The notes: generated from the letters alone by a model not told the origin. Positions 35,144-44,835 are shown, counted from the first letter of the stretch. The stretch: 64,000 nucleotides of DNA from UBA5239 sp031548025 (GCA_031548025.1 JAVBRM010000074.1:48614-112613); one strand, 5' to 3'. Numbers and translations are program-made.

Positions 35144-35175
35144 ATGGTTTTGAAAATATAATGGTGAAAATATGA
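35144..35175 (+). other. Two overlapping minicistrons leading into the isomerase start
   Basis: After AGAGGA, ATG at 35144 encodes MVLKI and stops at 35161. That stop overlaps ATG 35161 (TAATG), which encodes MVKI and stops at TGA 35173-35175, and this overlaps the isomerase ATG at 35172 (ATGA). A reinitiation chain is plausible; it may also be chance in an AT-rich leader. Confidence 0.35.
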
Positions 35176-36626
35176 AAATTGAACGTAGAAAAAAACTGAC
35201 CGCCAATGTCGGCATCATGTCAATCGCCCTGGATACCTACTGGGCACAATTCCCCGGTTTGCTCGAAGAAATGAACCGCAAGTCCGAAGCACTCAAAAAC
35301 AAACTCCAAAAACATCAGCTTGAAATCCATGACTTTGGCATGATCGACAACGCATTAAAAGCCTACGATGCCCTGCCGCAAATCAAAGCGGCGGATTTGG
35401 ATGTTCTATTTGTCGACATGGTGACTTACGGGACCAGCGCCACTTTCGGCGCTATCGTCCGCGAAATGCAATGCCCGGTGGTCTTGGTGGCGCTCCAGCC
35501 GATGAAAGCCATGGATTACGCACGCGGCACCACTTTTATGCAGCTTTGCAACGACGATTTCTGTTCGGTGCCGGAGTTCACCGGTATCGCGATCCGGATG
35601 GGCAAGCCGGTCGCGGATATTATCGTCGGAACGCTGGAAGATGACCCGGAGGCCGACGCGGCCTTGTCCGAGTGGTGCCGGATCGCCCATGTCCGCCACG
35701 ACCTGCGCAAAGCCCGGATCGGACACATGGGCCATGTCCTTGAAGCCATGCTCGATATGCAGACCGATCCCACAGCCCTGACCGCGGCTTTCGGCTGCCA
35801 CGCCGTACAGTGCGAACCGGACGAAATTCTGTGTGAATTCACCTCACTGAACGCCGATTCGCCGGAGGTCCGGGAGATGTCGCGCCGCATCCTGGAATTT
35901 TCCGATACCCCCGATCCGGTATCCGACCCGCTGACGATCAAACTGACCGACGCGGATTTGCTGATCGCCTCCCGCGCCGGGGTCGCGCTGGAAAAGTTCA
36001 TCGCCCGCAAGAAACTGGACGGTTTTGCTTATTATTACGAGGCTGCCCCTGATTCGGAAATGCGCAAGCTGGTCACCAATTTCATCGTCGGCAATTCTCT
36101 GCTGACCGGAGCCGGATTCCCGATGTGCGGCGAGTTCGACATCAAAACCTGTATCGCCATGCTGATTATGGACCGCATGGAAATTGGCGGCAGCTTCGCC
36201 GAATTCCATCCGGTGGACTTTGTGCGCGACACCGTTCTGGTCGGGCATGACGGCCCGCATCACTTGAATATCGCCGACCGCAAACCGGTCATCCGCAGTC
36301 TCAGCAAATACCACGGCAAGCCCGGTTCGGGCGCCGGAGTGGAATTCAATATCCAAACCGGCCCGATCACCATGCTGAGCATCGGAGTCAAAGCCGACGG
36401 CACCTTCAAATTCATCATCGCCGAGGGCGAATCCATGGCCGGCCCGATCCCGCCGACCGGCAACACCAACACCCACGGCAAATTCCAACCCGACGTCCGG
36501 ACTTTTCTCAAGCGCTGGAGCATGGAGGGACCGACGCACCATTTCGCGCTGGGAGTCGGCCATCACGCCGCGACCATCGCCAAGATCGCCGCTTCATTCG
36601 GCATTGAAGCAGTGGTCATCCAATAA
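35172..36626 (+). CDS. L-arabinose/L-fucose isomerase-like protein
   Basis: 484 residues. Layout of the AraA/FucI family: N-terminal Rossmann-like domain ('VGIMSIALDTYW', 'DVLFVDMVTYGTSATFG'), a central domain ('GFPMCGEFDIKTCIAMLIMD') and a C-terminal 'LVGHDGPHH' and 'GPTHHFALGVGHHAATIAKIA' that supply metal-binding His. It probably interconverts an aldose and ketose or an unusual deoxy sugar. No regulator or kinase gene is adjacent; its 3' end overlaps the convergent glycosidase gene by 33 bases. Substrate uncertain. Confidence 0.78.
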   Translation: MKIERRKKLTANVGIMSIALDTYWAQFPGLLEEMNRKSEALKNKLQKHQLEIHDFGMIDNALKAYDALPQIKAADLDVLFVDMVTYGTSATFGAIVREMQCPVVLVALQPMKAMDYARGTTFMQLCNDDFCSVPEFTGIAIRMGKPVADIIVGTLEDDPEADAALSEWCRIAHVRHDLRKARIGHMGHVLEAMLDMQTDPTALTAAFGCHAVQCEPDEILCEFTSLNADSPEVREMSRRILEFSDTPDPVSDPLTIKLTDADLLIASRAGVALEKFIARKKLDGFAYYYEAAPDSEMRKLVTNFIVGNSLLTGAGFPMCGEFDIKTCIAMLIMDRMEIGGSFAEFHPVDFVRDTVLVGHDGPHHLNIADRKPVIRSLSKYHGKPGSGAGVEFNIQTGPITMLSIGVKADGTFKFIIAEGESMAGPIPPTGNTNTHGKFQPDVRTFLKRWSMEGPTHHFALGVGHHAATIAKIAASFGIEAVVIQ

Positions 36627-38429
36627 CAACATTACCATTCCGTCCGGACAGGACAGAGTAATGGCGTCATCGACAAACGGAGCCGGTTCGTACCGCTCCT
36701 CCAGCGAGCGGCTGCGATAAGCGGCGGCCCGTAAATGCGAAGCGATACGAACCTTGATCATATCCAGCGGCACCGGCGAGGTGATAAGGACCGCCGCCAC
36801 CACACCATGCCGCATCTTGATTTCGGCGTGGCCTTCCGGCGGCATCTCCACCTCAACAGCGGTGCGAAAAAGTTCACCCCAATTGTCGGCGTGGTGGCGT
36901 ATTTTAATGCGCCAGCCTTCTTCCAGAATCTCATGGGGAGTGATGGCAACTTTATCCGGATTCCGTCCGATGAAAGGGTTTTCCTCCCGCTGGCAGTAGT
37001 TTTCGTCAAAATCGCCGCACCCCTCGCCGGCCAATATCAACCGGCCTTTGAAGTTCAACAGTTCCCGAACCAACTTATCGCTCAAACAAGCGGCACCGGG
37101 AATAATGATGGTTTCGCAACCTCGCCAATCCTCGCCAACCAATCGGCAATAGGGAATATGCCCGCGCAGCAGGCTGGTTTCCGCCCGCAGAAAATTCTGA
37201 TATGAACTCTGCGAAAGCATGATGCTTTCATTGACATGCAGCAACCCGACCGGCTCGTAAGCGGGAGCGTTCAGGAGCTCGCCGAACTCGGCGGCGATTT
37301 TTTTGACCGCCTCGAGGACCGGCCGGTGAAGTTCCAGCCTATGGAGATCCAGGCCGCCGCCGCGCAACGGCTTCATTACAGTACGGTCCACCGGGGTCAC
37401 CCCGTTGAAAAGCGACTCGAACAGTCTGCAGACAAAAGCCGGTCCCGCTTCGCCGGTACCTCCGGCATCGGCATCGTTCAGGGGAACCTCCCGGCAATTG
37501 ATGGCGCGCGCCATTTTCAGCTCGGGAATCTGACTGATGACACATCCGTCCTCCACGCACGGTTCATTGCCGGACTGCCCCAGGATGATATCGAAACTTT
37601 TTCCCAATAACAGCGGATCACTGCAGAAGACGGTATGGCTTTCCCGGCGGTTGATGGCGAAATTACCGGAAACGATAAATTCCGGATTCCGTTTTTTGAT
37701 GAAATCGTAGATTTCCGCCATAGTATCCGCCATTCCCCGGTTATGGAAGCGCAGCATTTCCCGGTAAATCGGATCCATGATCTCGTTGCCCGCTGAAGCC
37801 GGCGGAGGAAGCTCAACGAAATCCGGATCGACAAAATCAAAACCGCATTGGCGGATATGTTCCTTGAAACGGCTTTGACAGTTCGGACAGTAACAATGCA
37901 TCGTAAATACATTGTCGAAAAGCACCCCGTCAAATACTTCTTCATCGATCATAATCGTCAGGATTTTTTTCAGGTAAGCGATAAATTCAGGATGGCGGAC
38001 GCATGGCATCCAACGCCAGTAAGACACCAGGAAAGTCAGCAATTCGCCGTGATAACCCCGCGCGGCCCAATCATGTAAATTCGGAATCTCGCGCTGCATG
38101 ATCTCATAATACAGAGTGGAAAACTGTACATAGCCGAGCACCTTGATCCCGCGCTTGCGGCAAGCCCGGGCGAAATCCCGGACTCCCGGAAAATCCTTCT
38201 GCTCGAAATCCCAGCCCATACCCTTGTAAAAACGGCAATGCAGAATATTCAAACCGAGCGAAGCCATGCTTTCCGCGCAAGCTTCGGAGTCGTACCAATG
38301 ATGCCAATCTTCCAGCCACAATGCCCCGCCCTGAACGCCGCCGGTACTCTTGCCACCGATCCGCCGGTACATTGACAACGGCTCGTGATTGCCGAAAGTC
38401 CAGATGAAATCACTCAACTTGATATCCAT
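36594..38429 (-). CDS. GH42-like cytoplasmic glycoside hydrolase
   Basis: 611 residues from the ATG at 38429 (GGAG 7 bases upstream); the ATG at 38435 lies too close to that site. TIM-barrel part with 'GLNILHCRFYKGMGWDF', 'IKVLGYVQFSTLYYE', 'FDGVLFDNVF' and a C-x-C-x2-C motif 'CYCPNCQ' (about residue 180), then a GATase-like domain ('CETIIIPGAACLSDKLVREL', 'GRLILAGEGCGDF') and a beta-sandwich. No signal peptide. Third gene of the LacI - M19 operon. Family assignment is approximate; the catalytic Glu pair was not identified with certainty. Confidence 0.7.
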   Translation of the reverse strand: MDIKLSDFIWTFGNHEPLSMYRRIGGKSTGGVQGGALWLEDWHHWYDSEACAESMASLGLNILHCRFYKGMGWDFEQKDFPGVRDFARACRKRGIKVLGYVQFSTLYYEIMQREIPNLHDWAARGYHGELLTFLVSYWRWMPCVRHPEFIAYLKKILTIMIDEEVFDGVLFDNVFTMHCYCPNCQSRFKEHIRQCGFDFVDPDFVELPPPASAGNEIMDPIYREMLRFHNRGMADTMAEIYDFIKKRNPEFIVSGNFAINRRESHTVFCSDPLLLGKSFDIILGQSGNEPCVEDGCVISQIPELKMARAINCREVPLNDADAGGTGEAGPAFVCRLFESLFNGVTPVDRTVMKPLRGGGLDLHRLELHRPVLEAVKKIAAEFGELLNAPAYEPVGLLHVNESIMLSQSSYQNFLRAETSLLRGHIPYCRLVGEDWRGCETIIIPGAACLSDKLVRELLNFKGRLILAGEGCGDFDENYCQREENPFIGRNPDKVAITPHEILEEGWRIKIRHHADNWGELFRTAVEVEMPPEGHAEIKMRHGVVAAVLITSPVPLDMIKVRIASHLRAAAYRSRSLEERYEPAPFVDDAITLSCPDGMVMLLLDDHCFNAE

Positions 38430-38517
38430 TTCCATGCTCCTTGAATTATCAGATAAATCGTTACACCCAAAATAAAATAAATGACCGATTGAGCATCGGT
38501 CGCTTCTTGTTTTTCGA

Positions 38518-39720
38518 TTAAATATCTTTGACTGTTTCGCGGGTTACCCGCAGGACGTTGCCGCCGACAATCTTGCGGATATCGTCATCCGAATGCCCGC
38601 GCTGGACCAGACCCACCGTGAATAACGGCCAGTTAACCCAATCCATCGAATTATGCATTTCCGCCGTATAATCGAATGGATCGACTGCCGGAGTCCAGAA
38701 CTGCTCGAAAATCGGACGGTTTTTGGCAAATTTGGTGGGTGGGGCCGCTTCGCCGACCGAAGTGCCGTGGTCCGTTCCGATCGCCACGTGGTCGGCACCG
38801 AAATTCTCCACCAGATAATCGATATGATCGAGCAGGGAATCGATCTTGCCGCTCCGGCGCAGAAACCAGGGAATGGCGCACACACCGACATAGCCGCCGG
38901 TTTTCACGATCGCCCGGATCACCTCATCACTTTTTCCTCGATAATGCTTACTCAACGCTCCGGCCACCGTATGACTGGCCACCACCGGCCTGGTCGAGCA
39001 GAGCGCCGCTTCCAGACTGGTCCGCTGCCCGGAATGGGCCACGTCGGGAATAATTCCCACCCGGTTCATCGCGGCAATCACATCCCGTCCAAACGAGCTC
39101 AATCCGCCGTCGTTGGGCTCCGCGCAGCCGTCGCCAATCAGATTGCGGCGGTTGTAAGTCAGGTGCATCATCCGCACCCCTAACTGAAAAAATACCGTCA
39201 AATGCTCCAAAGCATCCTCGACCGAGGCCAGAAAATTCGGCAGACACACGCCATTGGTAGTCAGGTAAAGCGAACGTTTACCCGCGGCCTTGGCCGCCAG
39301 TACCTGATCGGGAAAAGCCACCCGCTGATAAAGTTCCGGGTAACGGTCCGGCAGATAAGTGAACCGGCTGAGGCGCTTCAAAAGTTCCGGAATGGAATTT
39401 CCCTCCACCCCGGCATTTTGGAACACGCAGTCCACACCGGAGAGTTCCCACGCTTCGCGGTACAGGGCAAACGAAGCCGGATCGCGCAAATGATCCACCT
39501 GGCTATACTGTTCACGCCGGGTAATCTGCTCGTCGCGTCCCGCCCCTTCCTCCAACATGCCGTCAATGACACTCCCCGGACAGGGACCGCTCGGCGCAAA
39601 TCCGTAAGAATCCCAAACCAGAGCATCCCGATGCAGTTCCAAACCATGTTCCAATTCAGCTTTGGACGGCTTCAAAATATCCAAGGCCAATTGCCGGTGT
39701 TCTTCAAATTTCCGATACAT
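38518..39720 (-). CDS. Membrane dipeptidase (M19)-like protein with altered metal site
   Basis: 400 residues. M19 features include 'VRMMHLTYNRRNLIGDGCAEP', 'DVAHSGQRTS', 'PVVASHTVAGALSKHYRGKSD', 'HVAIGTDHG'. These keep the two downstream His ligands. The first metal motif, normally His-x-Asp in D-G-H-N-D, is replaced by 'VWDSYGFAPSG', and the usual bridging Glu segment reads 'SLYLTTNGV'. It may therefore bind one metal or act on a different substrate. Lies between a LacI regulator and a glycosidase gene, which hints at a carbohydrate-linked role. Confidence 0.78.
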   Translation of the reverse strand: MYRKFEEHRQLALDILKPSKAELEHGLELHRDALVWDSYGFAPSGPCPGSVIDGMLEEGAGRDEQITRREQYSQVDHLRDPASFALYREAWELSGVDCVFQNAGVEGNSIPELLKRLSRFTYLPDRYPELYQRVAFPDQVLAAKAAGKRSLYLTTNGVCLPNFLASVEDALEHLTVFFQLGVRMMHLTYNRRNLIGDGCAEPNDGGLSSFGRDVIAAMNRVGIIPDVAHSGQRTSLEAALCSTRPVVASHTVAGALSKHYRGKSDEVIRAIVKTGGYVGVCAIPWFLRRSGKIDSLLDHIDYLVENFGADHVAIGTDHGTSVGEAAPPTKFAKNRPIFEQFWTPAVDPFDYTAEMHNSMDWVNWPLFTVGLVQRGHSDDDIRKIVGGNVLRVTRETVKDI

Positions 39721-39749
39721 TGTATTTCATCCTGTTTTATGGTGACGTT

Positions 39750-40745
39750 TTAATAAAAATCCCATAGCTGGCCCCCTTGAAACGTATTGAAAGTCGCAGG
39801 GAAATCCTCCCTGGGGAAAAATTCGGCTTTGACCGATACATCGGTCGCGGCCCGCCCTTCTATCCGGTTGACCAGCGACTGCATGGCATGGTGAACCAAT
39901 AGCGGCAAATCGACATAGATCGCGCCCTTGATTTTCGGGTTCCGCATTTCAGTAAAGTCAAAATGAATATTGGTGATGATCGCGGGTTCGTAAGTAGGAA
40001 ATTCTTCTTCGATCAGCCGAATCAAACGGGCGGTAGTCGCCCAGCCGTAACAGAAAATCACCTCGGGAGCTTTGCGACAAATCGTGCGCAATCGTTCCAA
40101 TGCATTGCCCTTATTGGGATCAAGCGTTTTGAAATACAGTTTTATCCCATGCTCTACACAGGATTTCTCCATTCCCGCACGCCACAACTCGCCGGAATCG
40201 ATGCAATAAATGACCGAGCTCCCACGTTCCTTCATGAATTTCACCGCTTTTTCAATGGCGCTCCTGTAATCGCGCCGGGCGGAGAGAAAACCGTCACTCT
40301 GCTGGTTCATCATGATCATGGGGAATTTCCGTTCTCTCAGGCGCTCGAGCATCGCCTCGTCGGTCAATTGCAGGTACTGAAAACAACCGTCCACCTGTTG
40401 TTGCAGCAGCATATTCAGAGCAGATACCTCATCCTCACCATACTCGCAATGGCTGATCAGCAGTTGATAACCGAGCGCCTTGGATTCATGCAGCACCAGG
40501 TCGGCCAGCAAACCGAAAAAGCGGTTTTGCAAACTGGCGACCACCATCCCCAGGGTTCGGGTTTTTCCCCGCCGGAGTGAACGGGCAATCGCCGACGGCC
40601 GATAGCCGAGCTTTTCCACTGCGTCGTCAATGCGCTTTTTGGTTTCATCGCGCAACTTGGCACTCGGGTTCCGGGTCAAATACTGCGAGACCAGCGAAGT
40701 AGATACCTTCGCCTCCCCGGCAACATCTTTCAGGGTCACAGACAT
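39750..40745 (-). CDS. LacI-family transcriptional regulator
   Basis: 331 residues. HTH residues 1-22 ('MSVTLKDVAGEAKVSTSLVSQYL'), hinge 'KLGYRPSAIARSLRRGKT', sugar domain with 'TLGMVVASLQNRFFGLLADL'. First gene of the operon with the M19-like and GH42-like genes. Sites AATCGTTT/AAACGATT flank its promoter core. Confidence 0.9.
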   Translation of the reverse strand: MSVTLKDVAGEAKVSTSLVSQYLTRNPSAKLRDETKKRIDDAVEKLGYRPSAIARSLRRGKTRTLGMVVASLQNRFFGLLADLVLHESKALGYQLLISHCEYGEDEVSALNMLLQQQVDGCFQYLQLTDEAMLERLRERKFPMIMMNQQSDGFLSARRDYRSAIEKAVKFMKERGSSVIYCIDSGELWRAGMEKSCVEHGIKLYFKTLDPNKGNALERLRTICRKAPEVIFCYGWATTARLIRLIEEEFPTYEPAIITNIHFDFTEMRNPKIKGAIYVDLPLLVHHAMQSLVNRIEGRAATDVSVKAEFFPREDFPATFNTFQGGQLWDFY

Positions 40746-40763
40746 ATCAAACCATTTTCGGTG

Positions 40764-40812
40764 AATCGTTTTATCTAATAATAAATATAACCACCACCAA
40801 ACGATTTGTCAA
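40764..40812 (-). promoter_or_regulatory. Promoter and paired LacI-type half-sites
   Basis: Minus-strand TTGACA (40812-40807), 17-base spacer, TATATT (40789-40784). AATCGTTT (40764-40771) and its exact inverse AAACGATT (40799-40806) flank the -10; each is itself a near palindrome with central CG. Confidence 0.72.
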
Positions 40813-40855
40813 TAGCCCAATTGAAATTTTAAACACCGAGGGTCACGGAGGCCGT

Positions 40856-41080
40856 CTATTTCTTTGTCTTGAGGGTCAGGACTTGGACCGGCTTGAGCTC
40901 AATTGAGTATTTGCCGTTCTGGCCAGAAAGCTGCCAGGCGGAGTCGAACATATCTTCGAGCACTGGTACATTCATCATGCCAAGTTGCTTCATACTGTTC
41001 TTGCAACTGATTCCTTTGGCCTTGCCCCGAGTGACGTTCAAGGCCGGCAGCAGCGATGAGCTGATATCCTGCTGATACAT
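40856..41080 (-). pseudogene. Chimeric remnant: pseudopilin piece joined to glycosidase C-terminus
   Basis: 74 codons. Residues ~9-34 (SLLPALNVTRGKAKGISCKN then MKQLG) match the segment just after the hydrophobic helix of pseudopilins, but the FTLIEL helix is gone. Residues ~38-74 ('EDMFDSAWQLSGQNGKYSIE' and 'PVQVLTLKTKK') look like the end of a large glycosidase. Two unrelated gene ends are thus fused, indicating deletions. Not expected to be functional. Confidence 0.65.
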
Positions 41081-41089
41081 AAGCCCAAT

Positions 41090-41176
41090 CTACCGTGCAA
41101 GCTCTCTGCTCTCAAGTTCGTGGTTCAGGAACCAGAACGGGGCCGGGTTGTAATCCCGTACTTCCAGATTTTTCAT
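41090..41176 (-). pseudogene. Truncated start of a glycoside hydrolase gene
   Basis: 28 codons from an ATG 19 bases after the preceding glycosidase gene. 'LEVRDYNPAPFWFLNHELES' is a typical opening of large Lentisphaerota glycosidases, but a TAG follows (41092-41090). Together with 40856-41080 it looks like the front and back of one or more genes whose middle was deleted; the 40746-41195 stretch holds nothing else intact apart from the LacI promoter. Confidence 0.6.
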
Positions 41177-41195
41177 ATTTCTTTAAATTTCTTCT

Positions 41196-44048
41196 TTAAT
41201 CAATAATCCGTACACCAGTTCTCCAAGCCCCTGAACCATACGGGCAGATGACTTGCGCCTGCTGAGCGTCACGATCATACTGCTCCAGAGAAGGAAGTTT
41301 TTCTTTGGCTTGGGATGGCAATGTCTTCCAATCCGCTCCGGTGGTGATAATGCGATCCCCGATACGCAATTCAGCAAGAGCCCCGCAAGGAAGCGCACCT
41401 GCGTCATTGGCGTGAATGGCAATAAAATTCCGTCCTTTTTTCAATGCCCGAATGATATTGAACCTTTTCATTTGGGTATGGCCGAAGGTCGAGCCGATTT
41501 CCAGGCCGTTACAGTATACGGTGCAAGCATCATCGGCGACGACCAGTATTTCCGCGGATTCCGCGGTATCGGTTATGGTGAAATCTTTCATGATCCAATT
41601 ATATGCACCGGCATAGAAACTTTTGGCGTCCCAGATCCAGGATGCGGTTCCGGCATAGCGCGCCGCTTGAGTAATGCGCCGTTTTTGTTCAATATTTTTG
41701 GCGAAGACATCCGCTTCTTTTTCCAAGTCAGGATTGATTTTAATCAACTCGTAGGCCGGTTTCGGAAGCTTGTGCGCGCCGACCAAAACAGTTTCATAAG
41801 GAGCAAGCTCAAGTTTTGACGGATCTATTTTCAGTCCGGTTCGATAATCAGAAACGGCTTCGGATAGTTTAACGGATGCCGATTGCGCCTTTTCATCCAG
41901 ATTAAGAATAAAGTAATAATTTTTTCCATCATATTCCCAGACTGCGCAACGAACCCGAGGATTATTCGTGCCCATGTCCGATACTTGCCGTCCGTTAATG
42001 AAAAGTCCGGAAAAGCGATGTATTTCGCTGGTTACGTTACCAAGAGTTTCGTAAAAAGTGGGATCTTGAATATGACCGGTTCCCCACAGGCCATATCCGT
42101 TTCCGCCGTTGAGCATCGTGTCATAAGCCATAAAAAGCGATTCGCGTAAGGTTGGATAAGGTTTTTTGGGTGAATTCCACGGATCAGCGGAACATTCATG
42201 CCAGGCAAACCCCTGCAACGCGTTCCAGATCGGACGGCGAAATTCGGCTATTGCATTCATACGCGCGGCATATTTCCCCACGCAGGTGAGTGTACGGTCG
42301 GAAATGCCACTATGCCCGTTGGGAACCGGCACAGGGTAAATATCCACACCATAGATGTCACTGGCTTCGGCGTAGGGACGCAGATTTTCAATTTCATTGC
42401 GTGGCGCCGCGTTAATCCAAACCACATGACCGGGGTCAAATTCGCGTAGGAACTCATAAGCGGCTCGAATCGGTTCAACCGGATGACCGGCCCACAACGG
42501 CTCGTCGGTGAGGAAGTATCCGAGAAATGCCGGATGTTCGAGAACTTTTGGAGTAAAAAGAGCCTTGATCCGGTTTTTGAAGTTCGGAACGGTTTTCATT
42601 TCAAAAGGACATCCGGGGTGAATCATCAACTTGAATCCGGCTTGATGCGCCAGATCAAGTTTTTCCAGAATATTTTCAGTTGTGGCTCCGGCATTTTGAA
42701 TGGTTACATTGCCTCCGCGTCTCCCCCAATAGTAGAGTGCGGCGGGTGAAAATGGATCACATTTCCAAATAACCACGGGAAAAAGGACTTCCCCATTGCA
42801 TTCCAGGTAACGATTGGGAAGTACCTTCCAATATCTAGAAAGCTTGGAGTATTTTCGAAGGTCAAGCGAGAATTCACGACGAAGCTGATTGGCGGCGTCA
42901 TAAATTTTGCAAACAAGTTTATGATTGCCGTCGGGCAACTTTTCCACTGGAAAAGAAAAAGGAGCTTTTCCGTCCTTGTCCAGTTCGATTTTTCGCTCAT
43001 TTTCGCCGTCGAGCGAAATGATTGCAACAACGGCCGAACCATCCGCCTGAATTTTTCCGGCAAGCTCCTTATACTTGTCATCCGGCCAAATAGTGTTGCG
43101 ATAAAAAGGAATATCAAGCGTGAATTTCCAGTTTTCCGTAGGATTGATCTCTGCTTCCTCAAGTTTGAAATCACTGAAACGCACTGAACCGGGGGTATTG
43201 ACCGAGCAGGCCAGGGAAATTTTTCGGGGACCACCGGCCGGCACCGTGAAAATCACGGATTTACGTTGCGGGACATTGGGAACATCTTCAAACGGAAGCA
43301 CTCCGGTTATTGGCGGGGTGATTTTAAGTTTGATTTCGTGAAAACCGGTGGTGCTTCCTGAATCGGAAACACCACAAACCGTATAGTTGAGCTTATAACG
43401 TTTTCCCGGTTCGATCGGTACATTTTCAATAACACCGCCGGGATGTTTACCGGCAATGATCACACCTTGTGTGGTCCATTGATGAGGTGACGGCAGCTTC
43501 CAAAGGCCACCGAGTTCCTGGAGAACCGGACGATTCGCCGGAACCGAAGCGGAAGCTTGATCAGGAGCATAAACCAGCTTCATATTGGAATAAGAAATCG
43601 GCTTTTGACCATCGCCTTGAAAGACGATATAGCACTTGTCATATCCAAATTTGATCGGGAAAGTGAAAGACATCACCTCCGGTTTTCCGGTCGCCGTTTT
43701 CCATTGGGTTGTTCCGCTGCTGCCATAGACAGGCTTTGCTTCGGCCTGTTTTTGATGGTATTCCACGTAAACTCGATAACGTACTCCGGCCGGAGCATCA
43801 ACCTCGCAGGAAAAATGATAATTCTTTTCCGGAGCAAGAGCAAGATGCTGAATCACCGTGGCTTTTTTCCCAGGCTGAATAGTAAAGCCATTTGGGCTCT
43901 TGAGCATCTGACTGCCGTCAAGCGGAGACCAGAATTTTATTCTCCCGGCATCATCCTGTTGTAAAAAATCCGGGTTCCTTATGAAATTACTGTCGCCCAA
44001 AAGAGCAACGGCGACAAACATAAGAATGACTAAAAGACTTTTTTTCAT
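41196..44048 (-). CDS. Large secreted glycoside hydrolase with CBM-like domains
   Basis: 950 residues with a signal peptide (MKKSLLVILMFVAVALLG). Two jelly-roll CBM-like domains (~20-300), an Ig-like domain (~315-400), a TIM barrel (~410-700) with 'FLGYFLTDEPLWAGHP' (candidate acid in DEP) and 'SDIYGVDIYPV', then beta domains ending in a GH2-like sugar-binding jelly roll ('DDACTVYCNGLEIGS'). It is extracellular or periplasmic. Co-directional and 33 bases after a pseudopilin gene, it repeats the regulator-pseudopilin-enzyme arrangement. Substrate unknown. Confidence 0.75.
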   Translation of the reverse strand: MKKSLLVILMFVAVALLGDSNFIRNPDFLQQDDAGRIKFWSPLDGSQMLKSPNGFTIQPGKKATVIQHLALAPEKNYHFSCEVDAPAGVRYRVYVEYHQKQAEAKPVYGSSGTTQWKTATGKPEVMSFTFPIKFGYDKCYIVFQGDGQKPISYSNMKLVYAPDQASASVPANRPVLQELGGLWKLPSPHQWTTQGVIIAGKHPGGVIENVPIEPGKRYKLNYTVCGVSDSGSTTGFHEIKLKITPPITGVLPFEDVPNVPQRKSVIFTVPAGGPRKISLACSVNTPGSVRFSDFKLEEAEINPTENWKFTLDIPFYRNTIWPDDKYKELAGKIQADGSAVVAIISLDGENERKIELDKDGKAPFSFPVEKLPDGNHKLVCKIYDAANQLRREFSLDLRKYSKLSRYWKVLPNRYLECNGEVLFPVVIWKCDPFSPAALYYWGRRGGNVTIQNAGATTENILEKLDLAHQAGFKLMIHPGCPFEMKTVPNFKNRIKALFTPKVLEHPAFLGYFLTDEPLWAGHPVEPIRAAYEFLREFDPGHVVWINAAPRNEIENLRPYAEASDIYGVDIYPVPVPNGHSGISDRTLTCVGKYAARMNAIAEFRRPIWNALQGFAWHECSADPWNSPKKPYPTLRESLFMAYDTMLNGGNGYGLWGTGHIQDPTFYETLGNVTSEIHRFSGLFINGRQVSDMGTNNPRVRCAVWEYDGKNYYFILNLDEKAQSASVKLSEAVSDYRTGLKIDPSKLELAPYETVLVGAHKLPKPAYELIKINPDLEKEADVFAKNIEQKRRITQAARYAGTASWIWDAKSFYAGAYNWIMKDFTITDTAESAEILVVADDACTVYCNGLEIGSTFGHTQMKRFNIIRALKKGRNFIAIHANDAGALPCGALAELRIGDRIITTGADWKTLPSQAKEKLPSLEQYDRDAQQAQVICPYGSGAWRTGVRIID

Positions 44049-44081
44049 AACGATTCCTTGTTTTATGAATGGTTGTACGGA

Positions 44082-44792
44082 TTATTTATTCAACGTATCG
44101 TCTTTATTCCAGACAAATGTGGTTCTCGTCTTGTTGCCAATGTCGTCAAGGTATTTGAAATTCGCGGCATTGCCGGCCAGAGTGACTAAGTTGGCGCTCA
44201 TGAGATGTCGGTAAGCGGCGTTTTTGCCGGTACTGGTATTGTAATTGGTGTTTTCATAGGCTGTATTGTAAAGATGATAAGTTCCATCGTTCATGTATTC
44301 AATCCAGGTAATCGTAATTGTGGGGCGTTTGAACGTAATTTCTTTTTTTATTGCGGGGAAACCGGTAGTCCTGTCCGCATGGCCGCACGCATCAAGCTGT
44401 GTGGCATAGCTGTATACAAATGGCTTTGATACTGTCCCGAACCAGGAGTGAGAGGTAAGCCACGCCCCCTGTGGCTTGACAATGGATCCATTACCGTTGC
44501 GCCCGGGGATCGAGGAGGGACACCCCAAAGCGTTGGGTGTGGTATATTGATCTTGAAAAAGAATACCGGCATTGACATATTGTCCATTGTTTGACGGAAG
44601 AACGAAACCCTCGTAATCATTGGTATATAACGAGGAAGACAGTCCAAGTTGTTTCATGTTGCTCAGGCATACCGTTCTCCGTCCTTTTTCGCGTGCGGCA
44701 TTCAATGCCGGCAGCAGCATGGCGGCGAGAATCGCGATAATCGCGATCACGACCAGGAGTTCAATGAGTGTGAAAATTTTCGATCTATTCAT
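44082..44792 (-). CDS. Pseudopilin-like protein (DUF1559 type)
   Basis: 236 residues. Prepilin start at residues 7-27 (FTLIELLVVIAIIAILAAML) after MNRSKI, so Ile rather than Gly precedes the cleavage Phe; then LPALNAAREKGRRTVCLSNM. The end 'NAAYRHLMSANLVTLAGNAANF' is a degenerate form of the H-x9-DG motif. First gene of the operon with the secreted glycosidase at 41196, divergent from an AraC-type regulator at 44943. Confidence 0.85.
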   Translation of the reverse strand: MNRSKIFTLIELLVVIAIIAILAAMLLPALNAAREKGRRTVCLSNMKQLGLSSSLYTNDYEGFVLPSNNGQYVNAGILFQDQYTTPNALGCPSSIPGRNGNGSIVKPQGAWLTSHSWFGTVSKPFVYSYATQLDACGHADRTTGFPAIKKEITFKRPTITITWIEYMNDGTYHLYNTAYENTNYNTSTGKNAAYRHLMSANLVTLAGNAANFKYLDDIGNKTRTTFVWNKDDTLNK

Positions 44793-44835
44793 ATTCTTTT
44801 ATCCTCCGAAAAACAGCACTTTTTATTGAGTAACT

